Assembly: GCA_022866585.1 (NCBI GenBank)
Contig: JALHUP010000351.1
Span: forward strand, 1-7,133
DNA length: 7,133 nt
Origin: Candidatus Zixiibacteriota bacterium
GTDB taxonomy: Bacteria > Zixibacteria > MSB-5A5 > SM1-73
Direction of reading: 5' to 3'
Below, in pieces: positions 4,754 through 7,133 of the stretch. Every line of letters begins with the position of its first letter. Positions within the stretch are counted from its first letter, which is position 1. A program made the position numbers and the translations under genes. Below the pieces are notes generated by a model. That model was not told the DNA's origin. It saw only the letters and a program-made list of their open reading frames with translations, and did no database searches.

Positions 4754-4795
4754 CCCTGGGGTAATGAGAGGATTTTAAAGATTCATCCCTCAGGG
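4754..4795 (+). promoter_or_regulatory. Hairpin in the rpoZ leader
   Basis: CCCTGGGG (4754-4761) can pair with CCCTCAGGG (4787-4795) with a single bulged T and a 25-base loop. The structure ends about 20 bases before the rpoZ ribosome binding site (GGAGG, 4816-4820). It might affect mRNA stability or translation. No T-run follows, so it is not a terminator. Confidence 0.3.
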
Positions 4796-4825
4796 AGGAG
4801 GGATAGCTTTTAAACGGAGGAACTG

Positions 4826-5089
4826 ATGGAATTAGATTTTACGGAAAAGTTGGAGAAGATTTGTAGGAATAGATATGAGGCGGTCTTGCTGGTTGCTAAA
4901 CAGGCGCGCAGGTTAAATGTGGAAAGGATGAAAGCCGAATCTTTGACCGCTCAGATCGGAGAAGAAGAGACGGCAAACCAAGAAAAAGAGGAGAAGGTCG
5001 TCAATCAAGCACTAAGGGAAGTGATAGAGGGAAAGATCAAATTTGGTAGACCAGAGGAGAAACCTAAAACAGAATTGAAGAGACTTTAG
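4826..5089 (+). CDS. rpoZ: RNA polymerase omega subunit
   Basis: Omega is the small RNA polymerase subunit that binds the C-terminal part of beta' and helps assembly. The 87-aa product has the family's first helix NRYEAVLLVAKQARRLN (residues about 15-31) and the second conserved helix VNQALREVIEGKIKF (about 59-73). Between them is an acidic, charged linker (GEEETANQEKEEK) that seems longer than in short omegas. The position after gmk is the classical gmk-rpoZ order. The start ATG has a strong GGAGG (4816-4820) five bases upstream. The 548-base gap before it argues for its own promoter, but none is obvious. Confidence 0.85.
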   Translation: MELDFTEKLEKICRNRYEAVLLVAKQARRLNVERMKAESLTAQIGEEETANQEKEEKVVNQALREVIEGKIKFGRPEEKPKTELKRL

Positions 5090-5103
5090 TTACCTTCCCA
5101 GAC

Positions 5104-5206
5104 GAGCGGATTCATCCTGATCCCCCGCCTTTGGCGGGGGGAGAACGGACGCCCAGACGGGGGTGTCTGCCTTCCCGTCTGGGGATCTCCGTAGAACCAT
5201 CCGCTC
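5104..5206. repeat. Hairpin-rich element with terminal inverted repeats between rpoZ and topA
   Basis: GAGCGGAT (5104-5111) and ATCCGCTC (5199-5206) are perfect inverted arms. Inside, GATCCCC (5120-5126) pairs with GGGGATC (5181-5187). Within that are two strong hairpins: CCCCCGCC/GGCGGGGG with a TTT loop (5122-5140) and the perfect 10-bp CCCAGACGGG/CCCGTCTGGG (5152-5161 / 5174-5183, loop 12). The inner core CCGCCTTTGGCGG is nearly the same as one found inside topA at 6429-6441. The element fills almost the whole 132-base rpoZ-topA spacer. Confidence 0.65.
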
Positions 5207-5221
5207 TTAAAAGGAGTAATC

Positions 5222-7133
5222 TTGGCACAGAAAAAATTAGTCATAGTAGAATCGCCTGCAAAGACCAAGACTTTGAAAAAATTCTTGGGAGAAGAGTTTT
5301 TGGTGGAAGCTTCCCTGGGGCACGTAAAGGATCTTCCGGAGAAAAACCTGGGGGTGGATATTGAGAACGATTTTACCCCTGACTACAAGATCATCAAAGG
5401 CAAGCAGAAGATTTTGACTCGGCTGAAATCAGAAGCAAAAAAAGCTAAGATGGTCTATCTGGCTCCGGACCCGGACCGGGAAGGTGAAGCCATAGCCTGG
5501 CATATAGCCACGGAGATAGAGAAGGTAAATCCCCAAATCTATCGAGCTTCCTTCAACGAGATCACCAAGGAAGCTGTGCTTACCGGCATAAAAGAGGCTG
5601 GAGAAATCGACATGAACAAGGTGAATGCCCAGCAAGCTCGAAGAATTTTAGATCGATTGGTGGGATATAAGACCTCTCCTATCCTATGGAAGGCCTTGTA
5701 CCGAGGATTAAGTGCAGGCAGGGTGCAGTCTGTGGCTCTGCGCATGATCTGTGAAAGGGAAAAACAGATTGAAGATTTTGTCCCCCAAGAATACTGGAGC
5801 ATCACTGCCATCTTAGAGACTGATAAAAAAGAGTCTTTCTCTGCCAAATTGGTCAAAATCGATGGAAAAGATTTTGAGATAGCCACTCAAAAAGATGCGG
5901 AAAGGATAATCTCGGATGTAAAAGATAAGAAGTTTGTGGTGGCAAATGTTACCAAGGAGGAGAGGAACCGTTTTCCTTCCCCTCCTTATATCACCAGCAC
6001 CCTCCAACAAGATGCGGCTCGCAGGCTTTATTTTTCCTCACAAAAGACCATGAAGATCGCCCAAGAGCTTTATGAGGGAGTGGAATTAGGGGAAAAGGGG
6101 AGTGTGGGTCTGATTACTTATATGAGAACTGACTCCCCTCGAATTGCAGAGATCGCAAAAAAGGCGGCAAAGGATTTTATTGAAATAAATTTTGGTTCAG
6201 ATTATATTCCTTCGAAACCCAGGGAATATAAATCCAGAAAATCAGCTCAAGAGGCGCACGAAGCCATCCGTCCCACTTACATCGACTATACCCCAGATCA
6301 GGTCAAAAAGTATTTGAGTAAAGATCAATCTAAGTTGTATCAACTTATCTGGAATAGATTCATGGCTTCCCAGATGGCAGAAGCGATTTTTCAAGTGACC
6401 ACAGTTGAAATTTCCGCCGGAGGCGGATCCACCTTTGGCGGAGAAGCGGAAAAATATCTGTTTAGAGCCACCAGCTCGGAGCTTTTGTTCGACGGATTTT
6501 TGAGAATCTATCAGGATATCAAAGAAGAAAATGGAGAAGAGGAAGAGGAATTCAAACTGCCGGCCTTGAAGGAGAAAGACCTTTTGCACCTGTTAGAGCT
6601 GGTTCCCAAACAGCATTTTACTAAACCCCCGCCAAGATTTTCTGAGGCAAGTTTGATAAAGGAATTAGAGGAAAATGGAATAGGAAGACCCTCTACCTAT
6701 GCCCAGATCGTCACCACTATAAAACAGCGAAAATATGTGGAGTCTGATAAAAAAAGGCTTTTCCCCACAGAACTGGGAAAGACGGTAAATGAGATCTTAG
6801 TTAAAAATTTCCCTAATATATTCGAAACGAAGTTCACTGCCAATATGGAGGAAGAGCTTGACAAAATTGAGGAGGGAGAGGAGAAATGGATCAAAGTGCT
6901 AAATGACTTCTATGTTCCATTTCAGTCTACTCTGGATAAGGTGGAAAATGAAAAGGGCAAAATCAAGCAGATGACACAACAAGCAACCGAGGAGATTTGT
7001 GAAAAATGCGGAAGCCCCATGATAATAAAGTGGAGCAGAAATGGCAGATTTCTATCTTGCTCCGCCTACCCCAGATGCAAGAATGCGAAGCCCTTAGAGG
7101 CGAATGAAAACGAAAAGGTTCTAACTGACCAGA
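5222..7133 (+). CDS. topA: DNA topoisomerase I (type IA), 3' end missing
   Basis: This enzyme relaxes negative supercoils by cutting one strand through a tyrosine-DNA link. The frame is open from TTG 5222 to the right edge (637 residues; bacterial TopA is usually about 700-870). The start has AGGAG (5212-5216) five bases upstream and gives MAQKKLVIVESPAKTKTLKKFLG. The TOPRIM domain shows Glu10 and D83-x-D85-x-E87 (LAPDPDREGEAIAW). SAGRVQSVALR carries Arg167, equivalent to E. coli Arg168. The active-site tyrosine is Tyr300 in LITYMRTDS. Later motifs include AQEAHEAIRPT and EENGIGRPSTYA. A first C4 zinc finger is present (Cys593, 596, 613, 619); more may follow outside the window. Residues 398-407 (SAGGGSTFGG) are a repeat-derived insertion within the segment that normally runs VEI.AG.YLFRA. 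Confidence 0.95.
   Translation, partial: MAQKKLVIVESPAKTKTLKKFLGEEFLVEASLGHVKDLPEKNLGVDIENDFTPDYKIIKGKQKILTRLKSEAKKAKMVYLAPDPDREGEAIAWHIATEIEKVNPQIYRASFNEITKEAVLTGIKEAGEIDMNKVNAQQARRILDRLVGYKTSPILWKALYRGLSAGRVQSVALRMICEREKQIEDFVPQEYWSITAILETDKKESFSAKLVKIDGKDFEIATQKDAERIISDVKDKKFVVANVTKEERNRFPSPPYITSTLQQDAARRLYFSSQKTMKIAQELYEGVELGEKGSVGLITYMRTDSPRIAEIAKKAAKDFIEINFGSDYIPSKPREYKSRKSAQEAHEAIRPTYIDYTPDQVKKYLSKDQSKLYQLIWNRFMASQMAEAIFQVTTVEISAGGGSTFGGEAEKYLFRATSSELLFDGFLRIYQDIKEENGEEEEEFKLPALKEKDLLHLLELVPKQHFTKPPPRFSEASLIKELEENGIGRPSTYAQIVTTIKQRKYVESDKKRLFPTELGKTVNEILVKNFPNIFETKFTANMEEELDKIEEGEEKWIKVLNDFYVPFQSTLDKVENEKGKIKQMTQQATEEICEKCGSPMIIKWSRNGRFLSCSAYPRCKNAKPLEANENEKVLTDQ
6413..6442 (+). repeat. 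Two tandem 15-base palindromes inserted in frame in topA
   Basis: Unit 1 is TCCGCC-GGA-GGCGGA (6413-6427, perfect) and unit 2 is TCCACC-TTT-GGCGGA (6428-6442, one mismatch consistent with a G to A change). Together they are exactly 30 bases aligned to codon boundaries and encode SAGGGSTFGG. Unit 2 matches the hairpin core between rpoZ and topA (5125-5137) with one substitution. Confidence 0.75.

Larger units (their letters stand above)
4278..4825. other. Gene-free, hairpin-rich 548-base region between gmk and rpoZ
   Basis: I find no plausible coding region on either strand. The segment holds a nested inverted-repeat element (4306-4410), a second inverted-repeat-bounded multi-hairpin element (about 4477-4612), a weak terminator-like hairpin (4598-4624), two palindromes (4643-4660 and 4670-4681) and a hairpin just before the rpoZ ribosome binding site (4754-4795). 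No convincing -35/-10 pair for rpoZ was found. It does not resemble tRNA, tmRNA or RNase P RNA. Confidence 0.6.

Noticed and set aside
5131..5364. Short + strand open frame over the rpoZ-topA spacer and the topA 5' end.
   Set aside because: It runs through the palindromic element and overlaps the well-supported topA start in another frame; its product resembles no family I recognise.
5429..6894. Several - strand open frames across topA.
   Set aside because: They are antisense shadows of topA with no family motifs or ribosome binding sites.

Overview
The window looks like a piece of a bacterial chromosome with moderate GC content and the housekeeping order yicC - remA - gmk - rpoZ - topA, all on the + strand. 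The order yicC-remA-gmk-rpoZ is a widely conserved bacterial cluster, best known from Firmicutes. The protein sequences and the many short palindromic intergenic elements would also fit an uncultured candidate-phylum genome. I cannot assign a phylum from the sequence alone.

Layout. At the left edge is the 3' part of an IS256-family (mutator-type) transposase, ending at 1018 with a likely terminal inverted repeat. A near-consensus sigma70-type promoter (1052-1079) follows and drives yicC (1105-1983). Between yicC and remA, where the cluster is usually compact, lies about 1.3 kb of accessory DNA. It holds a small putative antitoxin overlapping a PIN-domain toxin (2281-2890), then a 71-aa uncharacterised gene overlapping a frameshifted, truncated nucleotidyltransferase remnant (3013-3307). 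Each of these gene pairs is preceded by a diverged copy of the same palindromic repeat (2178-2242 and 2903-2992). The core cluster then resumes with remA (3326-3598), gmk (3612-4277), a 548-base hairpin-rich gap without a gene, rpoZ (4826-5089), a 130-base hairpin-rich spacer, and topA from a TTG start at 5222 running off the right edge.

How the genes relate. YicC is an endoribonuclease, Gmk makes GDP from GMP, RpoZ is the omega subunit of RNA polymerase, RemA is a small DNA-binding regulator family and TopA relaxes negative supercoils. They are joined by general nucleic-acid and nucleotide metabolism rather than by one pathway. The accessory pairs look like selfish or defence-type insertions.

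The most notable signal is how strongly short palindromic or repeat DNA has entered this locus. Two tandem palindromes add exactly ten in-frame codons to topA. A 15-base repeat is translated at both ends of Gmk (peptide LKTQNS). Several nested inverted-repeat elements fill the gaps around rpoZ. I see no CRISPR array, tRNA or rRNA.
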